A stretch of 25,184 nt of DNA from JANRIC01 sp033765345. GTDB lineage: Bacteria; Bacteroidota; Bacteroidia; Cytophagales; Microscillaceae. The notes beneath the pieces are model-generated. The model was not told the origin of the DNA. It made no database searches and saw only the letters and a list, made by a program, of their open reading frames with translations. Made by a program: the position numbers and the translations under genes. This document shows positions 7,052 through 15,243 of the stretch, one piece after another (positions within the stretch are counted from its first letter, which is position 1; each line of letters begins with the position of its first letter). The stretch is from assembly GCA_033765345.1 (NCBI GenBank), contig JANRIC010000002.1, positions 1-25,184 of the forward strand, written 5' to 3'.

Positions 7052-7819
7052 ATGACAAGCATTTCAAACAAAATCGCCCTCGTAACGGGAGGCAGCCGTG
7101 GCTTAGGAAAAGACATGGCCTTGCAATTGGCACAAAAAGGCATCGATGTAGTGATCACTTATCACAGCAAGCAAACTGAAGCCGAACACGTAGTGCATGA
7201 AATAAAAGCCGCAGGCAGAAAAGCTTATGCCCTCCAACTGGATGTCGCAGACAGCAGCAGTTTTGATAATTTTGTGACTTCTTTTACCTCTATCTTAAAA
7301 ACAGAATTTCAATCCGAGCATTTCGACGCATTGGTCAACAATGCCGGGATAGGACTTCACGCTGATTTTGCCCATACCACAGAAGAGCAGTTCGACACTA
7401 TGGTAAATATCCACTTGAAAGCTCCGTTTTTCTTAACTCAAAAATTAATACCGTTCATCCAAAAAGGTGGCAGCATTGTAAATATTTCTTCCGGCCTGGC
7501 AAGATTTACTTTTACAGGGTATGATGCTTATGCCGTCATGAAAGGTGGCCTGGAAACCCTGACCCGTTATCAGGCAAAATTTTTAGGAGATCGAGGTATT
7601 CGCGTGAATACGGTTGCACCAGGTGCCATCGAGACAGACTTTGGAGGCGGTGCAGTCAGAGATAACCCAGACCTGAACAATATGCTAGCTTCTATGACTG
7701 CCCTCGGAAGAGTTGGTTTACCTGATGATATTGGCGGAGTAGTAGCCTTTTTGTGCTCGGACGAATCCAAATGGATCAACGCTCAAAGAATTGAAGTATC
7801 CGGCGGAATTTTCATCTAA
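7052..7819 (+). CDS. Short-chain dehydrogenase/reductase (SDR)
   Basis: A 255-residue classical SDR using NAD(P)H on an unknown carbonyl or alcohol. The Rossmann motif TGGSRGLG is at 12-19, NNAG at 96-99, the catalytic serine in NISSG at about 147, and the YxxxK pair is Y160/K164. The C-terminus ends in VSGGIFI, as is usual. Basic residues near the cofactor loop (S15, R16) favour NADPH. It follows the AraC regulator and is probably its target; the upstream region has a -7-like CACTTTTGC. A second, shorter -7-like sequence before the AraC gene shares ACTTTGCA-like bases. Confidence 0.92.
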   Translation: MTSISNKIALVTGGSRGLGKDMALQLAQKGIDVVITYHSKQTEAEHVVHEIKAAGRKAYALQLDVADSSSFDNFVTSFTSILKTEFQSEHFDALVNNAGIGLHADFAHTTEEQFDTMVNIHLKAPFFLTQKLIPFIQKGGSIVNISSGLARFTFTGYDAYAVMKGGLETLTRYQAKFLGDRGIRVNTVAPGAIETDFGGGAVRDNPDLNNMLASMTALGRVGLPDDIGGVVAFLCSDESKWINAQRIEVSGGIFI

Positions 7820-7875
7820 ATTAAGAATGAAAACAATTAAGAATTAAGAGAATTAAGAATGAAGGGAATTAAGGG
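7820..7875. repeat. Degenerate AATTAAGAA short tandem repeats
   Basis: Five imperfect copies of AATTAAG(A/G) follow the SDR stop codon directly, spaced 7-16 bases apart. Low-complexity repeat with no evident function. Confidence 0.6.
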
Positions 7876-7951
7876 AAATAGTTCAAGCTTAATCTGACGA
7901 TACAGACAGAGTAAATTACGAGCAAAGCGTACAATGATCCTTTCAAATTTA

Positions 7952-7989
7952 AAGCAGTCCGAACTTCTGGTCAGAAGTTCGGACTGCTT
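7952..7989. terminator. Strong bidirectional hairpin
   Basis: AAGCAGTCCGAACTTCTG (7952-7969) and its exact complement (7972-7989) form an 18-bp perfect stem around a two-base centre. It stands between the convergent SDR gene and the small minus-strand gene, two bases from the latter's stop codon. T runs are weak (CTCAGTTTTT follows on the plus strand), so it may act by structure, as a shared terminator or mRNA 3' end protector. Confidence 0.65.
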
Positions 7990-7990
7990 C

Positions 7991-8248
7991 TCAGTTTTTA
8001 TTCAGGTGAACGATGATATTATCCATAGTTGGTTTGAGCAATATTTCCCTGACGGAATAACCCCGATTACCAACATATAATTTCTTGACACCTTCGGGAA
8101 GTTCTATATCAAAACGACCTTCACTTTTTGTTCCGAAAATCTTTTCGTGGATATTGCCATCCTCTCCAAACCAGTAAACGATGGGATTATGCAAGACCCG
8201 ATTTGTTTTTTTACAAAACACATAGCCACTAATTTTTTTTGTGTTCAT
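7991..8248 (-). CDS. Small beta-sandwich (CarboxypepD_reg-like) protein
   Basis: An 85-residue protein. KISGYVFCKKTNRVLHNPIVYWFGEDGNIHEKIFGTKSEGRFDIELPEGVKKLYVGNRGY follows the order of the carboxypeptidase regulatory-like (transthyretin-type) fold: a GYV start, an N-P-x-V strand, a G-T-x-S/E-G-x-F turn and a final strand. Such domains normally appear as parts of larger surface proteins; here one stands alone with no signal peptide. Function unknown. The 323 bp upstream to MetZ (8249-8571) hold no gene or RNA I can recognise, only AT-rich DNA likely to include its promoter. Confidence 0.7.
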   Translation of the reverse strand: MNTKKISGYVFCKKTNRVLHNPIVYWFGEDGNIHEKIFGTKSEGRFDIELPEGVKKLYVGNRGYSVREILLKPTMDNIIVHLNKN

Positions 8249-8571
8249 ATCGCAGTTGAATTTTATTTTCTAAGGATGATTTACGGCAGGGTGGATATTT
8301 GGGTTAAATATGTGTGAATTATTGTAGCAAAAAAAAATTGTGTGTATTTTACTATATATTTTATTTTGGAATATTTTACAGGTAAAAATAGGTTCGATTC
8401 AAATATCTTACATTTATTTAAACAATAGTTTACTCAAAATAAGCGAAAAAAATAGATATTCATCAAAGTAATCCTTTAAATAGTTTTTTTTTCATACATG
8501 ACAGCTTAATTGATAAACACCAAACAATAATTCAGTTATTTTACCCTTAAGGTTTAATTTCCTAATCCTTG

Positions 8572-9741
8572 TTACGAATTAGCAAAAGCTTGATTGATGT
8601 CCGCCAGAATATCATCTGGATGCTCAAGCCCAACAGATATGCGGATCAGCCCAGGCGTAATGCCAACTGCCAGTTGGTCTTCGGCACTTAGTTTAGAATG
8701 TGTGGTAGAAGCCGGATGCGTGGCGATGCTTCGAGTATCGCCCAAATTGGCTGTAAAAGAAATCATTTTGAGGGCATTCAGAAATTTCCGACCTCGTTCT
8801 ACGCCGCCTTTGATCTCGAAACTAACCAGCCCCCCTCCCAAGCGCATTTGCTTTTTGGCGAGTTCATACTGTGGGTGTGAAGGCAAAAAGGGATATTTCA
8901 CAAAATTTACTTCTGCATTTTCTTCCAGGAATTGCGCCAGTTTGAGGGCATTTTCACAATGGCGATCCATGCGTACCGCCAGGGTTTCTAAGCTTTTGGA
9001 AAGTATCCAACCGTTAAAAGGCGACATAGCCGGCCCTGTATGACGGGCAAAAAAACGTACTTCTTCTATCAATTCCTTTTTCCCCAGGATGATTCCACCG
9101 ATGACCCTCCCCTGCCCATCTATAAATTTGGTTGCAGAGTGCGTGACCAAATGTGCCCCAAAATCTGCCGGAGTCTGCAAATAAGGCGTACAAAAACAAT
9201 TATCCACATTTAGGATCAGCCCTTTGTCCTGTGCAAGTTTGCCCAGCTTCTCGAGATCGATCAAATCCAAAGCCGGATTGGAAGGAGTTTCGGCAAATAA
9301 CATCTTGGTATTGGGCTGGATGGCTTGCTCCCATTGCTCCGGTTTATGAATCGGAACGTATGTATGGCTAATTCCCCAGCGAGGAAACAACTGCGTGATA
9401 ATCTGATGTGTAGAACCAAACAAAGACCTTGAAACCACCACATGATCGCCCGATTTTAAAAATGCCGCCATGCTCACAAACATAGCTGCCATCCCTGATG
9501 CCATAGCCATTCCATCTTCGGTATGCTCAAGAAGGCACATTTTAGACACCAACTCATCATTGTTGGGATTAGAGAAGCGGCTATAGATATTTCCCTGCAT
9601 TTCGTTGGCAAACAATGCTCGAGCCTGTTCTGCATCTTCAAATACAAAACTAGAGGTCAAATACAAAGGGGTAGAATGTTCTCTTTGGCTAGTGGTATCG
9701 GATTGAGTGCGTATCGCCTGAGTCTCAAATTTTTCGTTCAT
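8572..9741 (-). CDS. metZ: O-succinylhomoserine sulfhydrylase
   Basis: A 389-residue PLP enzyme of the Cys/Met metabolism (gamma) family. It probably makes homocysteine from O-succinyl- or O-acetylhomoserine and sulfide in methionine synthesis. The PLP lysine is K205 in THSATKFIDGQGR, the phosphate-binding ASGMAAM segment is at 81-87, YSRFSNPN at 53-60 contributes from the neighbouring subunit, and DNCFCTP at 180-186 holds the ring-binding aspartate. The C-terminal SVGLEHPDDILAD motif is typical. The MetZ grouping (rather than MetB or MetC) is by overall likeness. ATG at 9741 is used; an upstream TTG (9771) would abut the OsmC stop. It lies 32 bp after osmC and is probably cotranscribed with it. 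Confidence 0.9.
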   Translation of the reverse strand: MNEKFETQAIRTQSDTTSQREHSTPLYLTSSFVFEDAEQARALFANEMQGNIYSRFSNPNNDELVSKMCLLEHTEDGMAMASGMAAMFVSMAAFLKSGDHVVVSRSLFGSTHQIITQLFPRWGISHTYVPIHKPEQWEQAIQPNTKMLFAETPSNPALDLIDLEKLGKLAQDKGLILNVDNCFCTPYLQTPADFGAHLVTHSATKFIDGQGRVIGGIILGKKELIEEVRFFARHTGPAMSPFNGWILSKSLETLAVRMDRHCENALKLAQFLEENAEVNFVKYPFLPSHPQYELAKKQMRLGGGLVSFEIKGGVERGRKFLNALKMISFTANLGDTRSIATHPASTTHSKLSAEDQLAVGITPGLIRISVGLEHPDDILADINQAFANS

Positions 9742-9773
9742 CTTTGCTATCGGAATTTTTAAGAGCAACAATT

Positions 9774-10190
9774 TTAGGGATTAATCTCGAAAGAATAGTT
9801 AATTTCAGCAGTTTTTTCCAAAGTTTTGGCTACAGAGCAGTATTTGGTTATAGACAAATCTAAGGCTTTTTTGACTTTTTCCTCGTCCAAATTGCCTTTC
9901 AGGATAAAATGTAGATGTATCTTGCTAAATAAACTGGGGACTTTATCAGCTTCACGCTCACCATCCACGATAATTTGAATGTCTTCCAGCTCTTGCCTTT
10001 GCTTCCGAAGTATATCAATAACATCAATACTACTACAGCTCCCTATTCCGGCCAAGAGCAATTCCATCGGTCGCATCCCCTGCCCTGTACCACCAATGCT
10101 TGGTGAAGCATCTGTATCCAGGTGATTCCCTGATTCATTGGTAGCCCGTAAATGGAAAGGAGTCTGAATGCGTTGTATTTCAATCTTCAT
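9774..10190 (-). CDS. OsmC-family peroxiredoxin-like protein
   Basis: A 138-residue OsmC/Ohr-fold protein, likely a thiol peroxidase reducing organic hydroperoxides. The two conserved cysteines are C52 in GIGSCSSIDV and C118 in TKYCSVAKTL. The early PSIGGTGQGMRPMELLLAG stretch is the standard OsmC/YhfA loop before the first catalytic helix, which makes it closer to the YhfA-like branch than to Ohr. It precedes metZ by 32 bp and follows a metalloprotease gene by 47 bp, all on the minus strand; a sulfur/oxidative-stress link with methionine synthesis would make sense. Confidence 0.9.
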   Translation of the reverse strand: MKIEIQRIQTPFHLRATNESGNHLDTDASPSIGGTGQGMRPMELLLAGIGSCSSIDVIDILRKQRQELEDIQIIVDGEREADKVPSLFSKIHLHFILKGNLDEEKVKKALDLSITKYCSVAKTLEKTAEINYSFEINP

Positions 10191-10237
10191 AAGATAATTT
10201 TTAGATTTTTATGTCTGTTTATAATTTTTAGCACTAC

Positions 10238-10852
10238 TCAAAACATATAACCGACTTGCTTCATATAATCTTCCACTGCCGACCTATCCAGATAAATAGG
10301 AGCTTCCCTAAGCTGCCAGCCCAATCCGTAATCAATCAAACGACGGTCGGTATCCAATTCAAATCGCATGCGATATTTGTCTGAAGTGGCATATTTAAAC
10401 CCTACTCCAATCAGACTCAGAAAGCTTTTGTGTATATAAAATTGTATATGACCCAACTCATGCCCGATAAGCCCCACCTGCTCATCAAAATTACGATTCA
10501 ACACATACGGACTACCAACCCGCATAACAATCTTATATTGGCGGTTTTTACGGCTATGCACAAAATCCACAAAGCTAGGCCGGGCTGAAATGGGAATAGC
10601 CGGGCGATCTACATATTTGAATTTGATCCGGGCACGGTACAAATCAGGATAATGAGAAATAGCCAAAAGAGTTTGTAACTCATATTCTTCAGGGATTTTT
10701 TTCCGAAAACCAAACAAACTACGCAAGCTATCGGTTTTATGTTGATAATCTGCCCGCTCATAAGTGAATTTTTGACGATAATTCATTGTTGATTGACTGA
10801 ATACCTGGAAACAAATCAATAAAAACAAGCTTGTTATTCGTATGATAAGCAT
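10238..10852 (-). CDS. Exported HExxH metalloprotease-like protein
   Basis: A 204-residue protein with an N-terminal leader (MLIIRITSLFLLICFQVFSQ, cleavage near residue 20). The zincin motif is HELGH at 131-135 in GLIGHELGHIQFY, with a plausible third ligand E165 in RFELDTDRRLIDYGLG, arranged like gluzincins of the M48/EcxA style. I see no pro-domain or C-terminal sorting signal. Probably a periplasmic or secreted peptidase; substrate unknown. It lies 47 bp upstream of osmC on the same strand and might share a transcript. Confidence 0.75.
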   Translation of the reverse strand: MLIIRITSLFLLICFQVFSQSTMNYRQKFTYERADYQHKTDSLRSLFGFRKKIPEEYELQTLLAISHYPDLYRARIKFKYVDRPAIPISARPSFVDFVHSRKNRQYKIVMRVGSPYVLNRNFDEQVGLIGHELGHIQFYIHKSFLSLIGVGFKYATSDKYRMRFELDTDRRLIDYGLGWQLREAPIYLDRSAVEDYMKQVGYMF

Positions 10853-11025
10853 AAAAAAAACCTTTGAAATTAAGACAATAGTAATTTTGGAAAATTAAAT
10901 CATTTAAAATTAGGCTAATCAACCCTATCTGTTGTCGTTTCAATGCTGCTATAAATGACCCCGAAAATTAGGTATTTTTATTCACAAAAATTTCCCGCTT
11001 CTTTGCAAAATAATTTGAAAAATAT

Positions 11026-11370
11026 ATGAAAAAATCAATAATAAGCATTGAAATCAACTTAGACGAAAATAATATCCCAAATAAAATTCTTTGGAGTGCC
11101 GATGATGCCCCCCTACAAGGCCCGCAAGAAGCCAAAGCTTTTACCATGGCTGTCTGGGATCCCAAAGATCAAGGCACTTTAAAAATTGACCTTTGGAACA
11201 AAGAAATGGAAATTCACGAAATGAAGCAGTTTGTCATTGAGACCATTTCAGGACTTGCTGATACCATCCGAAGAGCTACTTCTGATGATATTATGGCTCT
11301 CGTGCTTGAAAATGCGTGCAAAGACCTCAGCAAACGACTTGAAGAAGAACTCAAACAACAACTCAAATAG
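11026..11370 (+). CDS. gldC: Gliding motility protein GldC
   Basis: A 114-residue GldC-like protein: KKSIISIEINLDENNIPNKILWSADDAP, then EAKAFTMAVWDPKDQGTLKIDLWNKEMEIHEMKQFVIETISGLADTIRRAT. The VWD...TLRIDLW..-EM core is diagnostic. GldC is a small cytoplasmic protein of the Bacteroidota gliding machinery. In flavobacteria it is beside gldB; no gldB is seen here. The next gene starts five bases after its stop, giving a two-gene operon. A TAATTTG -7-like box lies just before the start. Confidence 0.88.
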   Translation: MKKSIISIEINLDENNIPNKILWSADDAPLQGPQEAKAFTMAVWDPKDQGTLKIDLWNKEMEIHEMKQFVIETISGLADTIRRATSDDIMALVLENACKDLSKRLEEELKQQLK

Positions 11371-11375
11371 CTATT

Positions 11376-11582
11376 ATGATTAGAGAAACAGATGTCAAAA
11401 ACCTAGTAGAAGTGATTTTAAACAGAAACCAACTATCCACCAGTCCTTATCCGGTCAAAGGAAAAAATAAAGATGAACAAATTGATAACCTGACGGCTGC
11501 TATTTGGATTGCTCATCGAATGCAAAACTCTGATGAAGCTTTTGAACAGGCCATCATTCAGTATATGCACTTGAACAGCTAA
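11376..11582 (+). CDS. Small protein of unknown function downstream of gldC
   Basis: A 68-residue acidic-to-neutral protein (MIRETDVKNLVEVILNRNQ...IQYMHLNS) that I do not recognise. It is predicted to be mostly helical, with an AAIWIAHRMQNSDEAFEQAIIQYM C-terminal pair of helices and no signal or membrane segment. Its start lies five bases after the gldC stop, so the two genes are almost certainly cotranscribed and translationally coupled. A role with GldC is an inference from position alone. Confidence 0.65.
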   Translation: MIRETDVKNLVEVILNRNQLSTSPYPVKGKNKDEQIDNLTAAIWIAHRMQNSDEAFEQAIIQYMHLNS

Positions 11583-11602
11583 ATTTTCATGATATTGGCT
11601 TT

Positions 11603-11704
11603 TGATCATTGGGGTTTAGGATTTAGTACATAAGCATCAAGTCTGTTTTTATCAAATTGCAGATTTGCATGTTTGATCCAAACCCTACACCCCATCACTG
11701 ATCA
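11603..11704. repeat. Long imperfect inverted repeat
   Basis: TGATCA (11603-11608) and TGATCA (11699-11704) are the outer ends. Inside, GGGGTTTAGGATTT (11611-11624) faces AAACCCTACACCCC (11680-11693), 12 of 14 paired. It stands between the small gene and mnmA. The loop holds CAAGTCTGTTTTTAT (11638-11652), 15 bases identical to the right half of the TetR operator flanks, without the left half-site. Confidence 0.5.
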
Positions 11705-11763
11705 TCTTGGTTTGGAACACTGACTTAATTTGAATTATAACTTAAATAATTTGCCAATCAGGC

Positions 11764-11770
11764 AAGGAGA
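11764..11770 (+). promoter_or_regulatory. Shine-Dalgarno sequence of mnmA with adjacent hairpin
   Basis: AAGGAGA lies three bases before ATG 11774, an unusually good ribosome site for this window. It follows a TTGCC-AATCA-GGCAA dyad (11751-11765), which overlaps it and could tune access. A TAATTTG -7-like box is at 11746-11752. Confidence 0.45.
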
Positions 11771-11773
11771 GAA

Positions 11774-12889
11774 ATGAGCAAAAAAGGAAGAATTCTAGTG
11801 GCAATGAGTGGAGGAATCGATAGCTCCCTGGCGGCAGTTCTCCTCCACGAAGAAGGTTATGAGGTCATCGGGATGACCATGAAAACCTGGGATTATACCG
11901 GCTCCGGAGGCACCAAAAAAGAAACGGGTTGCTGCAGCCTTGAATCTATCAATGATGCCCGTGATATTGCCGTAAATCTGGGCTTTCCTCATTATATCCT
12001 AGACATCCGCGAGGAGTTTGGTGATTACGTCATTGATCATTTTACCCAGGAATACCTCGACGGGCGCACCCCAAACCCCTGCGTACTTTGTAATACACAT
12101 ATCAAATGGGATGCTTTGCTGCGCCGTGCCGATAAATTAGACTGTGAATACATAGCCACCGGGCATTATGCCAATTTAAATTTTGACAATGGGCGTTATT
12201 ATATTTCCAAAGGATATGACCTGGACAAAGACCAATCTTATGCCCTTTGGGGGGTATCTCAACAAAGTCTGAGTAGAACCAAGTTTCCCCTAGGCAAACT
12301 CAACAAACCTCTCATTCGTGAAATGGCTCTAAAGCGGGGTTTTATAGAACTCGTCAAAAAATCTGAATCCTATGAGATTTGTTTTGTGCCGGATAATGAT
12401 TATCGAGGATTCCTCAAAAGAAGGGTGAATGGGCTTGAAAGCAAAGTTGCGGGCGGCGATTTTGTACTGGAAGACGGAACCGTGGTGGGCAAGCACGAAG
12501 GATACCCCTTTTATACCATCGGACAGCGAAAAGGTCTCGGTATTGCTCTCGGTTTTCCGGTATACGTGACCGCCATCGATAAAAAAAATAACCGGGTCGT
12601 ACTCGGTACCAAAAGCGACCTGAACAAAGATGGCATGACCGTTCGCCAACTGAATATGCAGAAATATCCTGATCTGATCGGTAAACCCACAGAATCCGTG
12701 ACCAAAGTACGCTACAATGATGAAGGAACGCCAGCACTTATTGAGCAGTTCGGCTCAGAAATAAAAGCCCTCTTTCACGAAGGAGTAAGTGCCATTGCTC
12801 CCGGACAAGCAGCCGTATTTTATGAAGGCGATGATGTGATTGGAGGCGGATGGATACAAACCAGCTTTCAACAAATTGCAGAATATTAA
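11774..12889 (+). CDS. mnmA: tRNA-specific 2-thiouridylase MnmA
   Basis: A 371-residue protein that thiolates uridine-34 of tRNA Lys, Glu and Gln using ATP and a persulfide donor. The PP-loop SGGIDSS is at 12-18. The catalytic cysteine pair is C103 (in NPCVLCN) and C203 (in YEICFVPDND), matching the spacing of the E. coli enzyme. The C-terminal region has the GxHxGYPFYTIGQRKGLGIALG adenylation-related motif and a beta-barrel tail ending GGGWIQTS. Length is normal. ATG follows a clear ribosome site. Confidence 0.97.
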   Translation: MSKKGRILVAMSGGIDSSLAAVLLHEEGYEVIGMTMKTWDYTGSGGTKKETGCCSLESINDARDIAVNLGFPHYILDIREEFGDYVIDHFTQEYLDGRTPNPCVLCNTHIKWDALLRRADKLDCEYIATGHYANLNFDNGRYYISKGYDLDKDQSYALWGVSQQSLSRTKFPLGKLNKPLIREMALKRGFIELVKKSESYEICFVPDNDYRGFLKRRVNGLESKVAGGDFVLEDGTVVGKHEGYPFYTIGQRKGLGIALGFPVYVTAIDKKNNRVVLGTKSDLNKDGMTVRQLNMQKYPDLIGKPTESVTKVRYNDEGTPALIEQFGSEIKALFHEGVSAIAPGQAAVFYEGDDVIGGGWIQTSFQQIAEY

Positions 12890-12917
12890 ATCTTTTGGTC
12901 TTTAACTCACGTTGTTA

Positions 12918-12955
12918 GGAGAGAATTTCGTTGTGATAAGTTCGTTATTCTCTCT
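12918..12955 (+). terminator. Weak hairpin after mnmA
   Basis: GGAGAGAAT (12918-12926) pairs with ATTCTCTCT (12947-12955) with one G-T pair, around a 20-base loop, followed by TACTC rather than a T run. It may slow RNA polymerase after mnmA. Low confidence. Confidence 0.3.
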
Positions 12956-12975
12956 TACTCAATTTGATACAGCTT

Positions 12976-13740
12976 ATGATGACTCGTTGCCCTTTTCGTA
13001 AACTTGTACTCATCTTGCCTCTGTGCATTTTCCTGATTAAGGCTTGCACAAGTACCATTGACCCTAGCCTTGAGACACAAGGAAGAGAATACTTCCCTGT
13101 GGAAATTGGGCAATTTATAGAATACGAAGTCGAAGAAAGAGTTTATACCACGCTCAACCCCGTTCAGGTATTTAATTATCAAATCCGGGAAGAAATCACA
13201 GAAAGTTTTTTGGATATTGAAAACGAACCCGCTTACAAACTAGAACGCTTTAGGAGAGAACAATCAAACGAAGCTTGGGCACTGGATTCGGTCTGGGTAA
13301 TCAAACGCACTGCAGGGCAGGCACTGCGTACGGAAAATAACCGCACTTTTATCAAACTCATCTTCCCTCCCAATGAGAAAACAACCTGGAATGGCAATGC
13401 ACTCAATAGCCTGGGAGAAGAAGAATATCGCATCGTCAACCTGGGAGAAGCCTCTACGATAGGAGATATGACCTTTCCTAATACGCTTCGGGTCGTCCAG
13501 AATAACCTTTGCAGTCTCGTAGAGCTTGATCTGAGAAATGAAGAATTTGCCGAAAATGTAGGCTTGATTTATAAAGAAGATTGGCGATTAAGCCTTAAAT
13601 TAAGCGGCTCTTGTATAGATTCTTTAGAAGTTTACTGCGAAGAAAAGGTAAAAGAACTCAGACCGCCTATCCCTCTTGAAAGTTGTATTGAATTTGGCAG
13701 AATATATACTCAAAAAATAATCGCTTATGGCAAGAATTAA
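12976..13740 (+). CDS. Predicted lipoprotein, unknown function
   Basis: A 254-residue protein with a leader and lipobox: basic R4/R8/K9, hydrophobic LVLILPLCIFLI, then LIKAC with lipidated C24. The mature part is beta-rich (VEIGQFIEYEVEERVYTT, VFNYQIREEITESF, AYKLERFRREQSNEAWALDSVWVI, NTLRVVQNN) and resembles no family I know. Four cysteines lie in the C-terminal half, possibly disulfide-bonded outside. ATG 12976 or 12979 can serve; a TTG at 12964 is less likely. Its last 14 bases overlap the subtilase start in another frame, so the two are probably translated together. Confidence 0.72.
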   Translation: MMTRCPFRKLVLILPLCIFLIKACTSTIDPSLETQGREYFPVEIGQFIEYEVEERVYTTLNPVQVFNYQIREEITESFLDIENEPAYKLERFRREQSNEAWALDSVWVIKRTAGQALRTENNRTFIKLIFPPNEKTTWNGNALNSLGEEEYRIVNLGEASTIGDMTFPNTLRVVQNNLCSLVELDLRNEEFAENVGLIYKEDWRLSLKLSGSCIDSLEVYCEEKVKELRPPIPLESCIEFGRIYTQKIIAYGKN

Positions 13741-15145
13741 TTTGTTCAGGATCATCTTTGTTTTTGGATTATTCCTGGCACTCCACCCCGCCTCGGCTCA
13801 AAATACAGGCCGCTATTTTGTCTATCTCAAAGACAAAAATTTTAGCTCTTATTCTATTCAAAAACCGGAAGCTTTTCTCTCTCAACGCGCTATTGAACGG
13901 CGAAAAAAGCAAAATATTGTTATCACAAGTCAGGATTTGCCCGTCAATAAAACTTACCTCCATTCCCTCGAAAAAACCGGCGCAAAAATCTGGTATACCT
14001 CCCGCTGGATGAACGCTGTTATGTTGGAAGCAGATAAAAATACCCTTGAAAATATTCGCCAGCTTGATTTCGTCAAACCGAATATTTTACTGCTTAGTAA
14101 AGATAAAACAGGTGGGCTACCCGAAGAAACCCCCACGCACAGTTTCTCGAATACGGACAAAATTCCTGCTTCCTTGCCAATCCAATCCAATAAAGACTAT
14201 GGCGATTCTTATACCCAGGTAGCCATGTTGGGAGCTGACAAAATGCATCAACAAGGCTTTAGGGGTCAGGGTATGCTTATAGCCGTATTGGATGCCGGAT
14301 TTGTTAATGCCCACCAGGTTTCTTATTTTAAGCATCTATTTGATAACCAACGCATTCTGGATACTTATGATTTTGTAGACCAGGAAAAAAACGTCTATGA
14401 TGACGGTAGTCATGGTTTGATGGTACTTTCTACCATTGCGGCTTACAGTCCGGGTTCTTTGATCGGTACAGCCCCCGAAGCTTCTTTTTGCTTATTCCGT
14501 ACCGAAAACTCAAACTCTGAATACAGAATAGAAGAAGTCAATTGGCTCATTGCCGCCGAAAGAGCCGATAGTATGGGAGTGGATGTGATCAACTCCTCCT
14601 TGGGATATACAACTTTTAGCGATACCACCATGGATTATACATATAAAGACCTGGACGGCAAAAGCACCCTAGTCACACAAGCAGCTGACTTGGCAGCCGC
14701 CACAGGCATGCTCATTGTCAATAGCGCTGGCAATGAAGGAGGGAACTCCTGGAAATACCTCGGTGCTCCGGCGGATGCCGATTCTGTACTCGCTGTGGGT
14801 GCAGTGACCCCAGGAAGACAATACGTAGAATTTAGCTCCCAAGGTCCCACCAAAGACGGTCGTATCAAGCCAGATGTATCTGCGATGGGTTTGGCAACAG
14901 TAGTAGGTTCTCCCCGAGGGCAAATCACTCTTTCCAGCGGAACGTCTTTCGCCAGTCCGCTGGTTTGTGGACTAGCTACGGGTTTGTGGCAAGCGCACCC
15001 GAATCTAAGCAATATCGAGATCATTCAGCTACTCAAACAATCTGCTAATCAGGCGCAAGAACCCGATAATTTGTTGGGTTATGGCATTCCTGATTTTGTA
15101 AAGGCGCACGAATTGGCTGAAATCTTTGAGAAAAAGGAGAAATAA
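13727..15145 (+). CDS. Exported subtilisin-like serine protease (S8)
   Basis: A 472-residue protein with a signal peptide (MARINLFRIIFVFGLFLALHPASAQ) and an I9-like pro-region (about 26-165: YFVYLKDKNF, FLSQRAIERR, W...MNAVMLEA). The S8 catalytic triad is D189 (AVLDAGFV), H229 (DDGSHGLMVLS) and S407 (SSGTSFASPLVCG), with the oxyanion N336 (NSAGNEGG). No C-terminal type-IX sorting domain follows, unlike many Bacteroidota subtilases, so it should remain in the periplasm or leave by another route. Begins inside the lipoprotein gene and is probably coexpressed. Confidence 0.95.
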   Translation: MARINLFRIIFVFGLFLALHPASAQNTGRYFVYLKDKNFSSYSIQKPEAFLSQRAIERRKKQNIVITSQDLPVNKTYLHSLEKTGAKIWYTSRWMNAVMLEADKNTLENIRQLDFVKPNILLLSKDKTGGLPEETPTHSFSNTDKIPASLPIQSNKDYGDSYTQVAMLGADKMHQQGFRGQGMLIAVLDAGFVNAHQVSYFKHLFDNQRILDTYDFVDQEKNVYDDGSHGLMVLSTIAAYSPGSLIGTAPEASFCLFRTENSNSEYRIEEVNWLIAAERADSMGVDVINSSLGYTTFSDTTMDYTYKDLDGKSTLVTQAADLAAATGMLIVNSAGNEGGNSWKYLGAPADADSVLAVGAVTPGRQYVEFSSQGPTKDGRIKPDVSAMGLATVVGSPRGQITLSSGTSFASPLVCGLATGLWQAHPNLSNIEIIQLLKQSANQAQEPDNLLGYGIPDFVKAHELAEIFEKKEK

Positions 15146-15212
15146 TCATCCTTTTGAGAGCAATTTAGTCATCTCTTTTATACTTCTTGGTGTGCTTTTG
15201 GGGATAAATGAT

Positions 15213-15220
15213 TATTTTTG
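15213..15220 (+). promoter_or_regulatory. Bacteroidota -7 box of the Bat cluster
   Basis: TATTTTTG matches TAnnTTTG exactly, 24 bases before the DUF58 start. A TTG at 15187-15189 lies 23 bases upstream, slightly longer than the usual 19-21. A candidate promoter for the three Bat genes. Confidence 0.5.
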
Positions 15221-15243
15221 TTTTTCATCTCTTTTAGAAAAAA

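Noticed and set aside
13233..13439. Antisense frames inside the lipoprotein, subtilase and other genes
   Set aside because: They are opposite-strand shadows of well-supported genes without own motifs or promoters.
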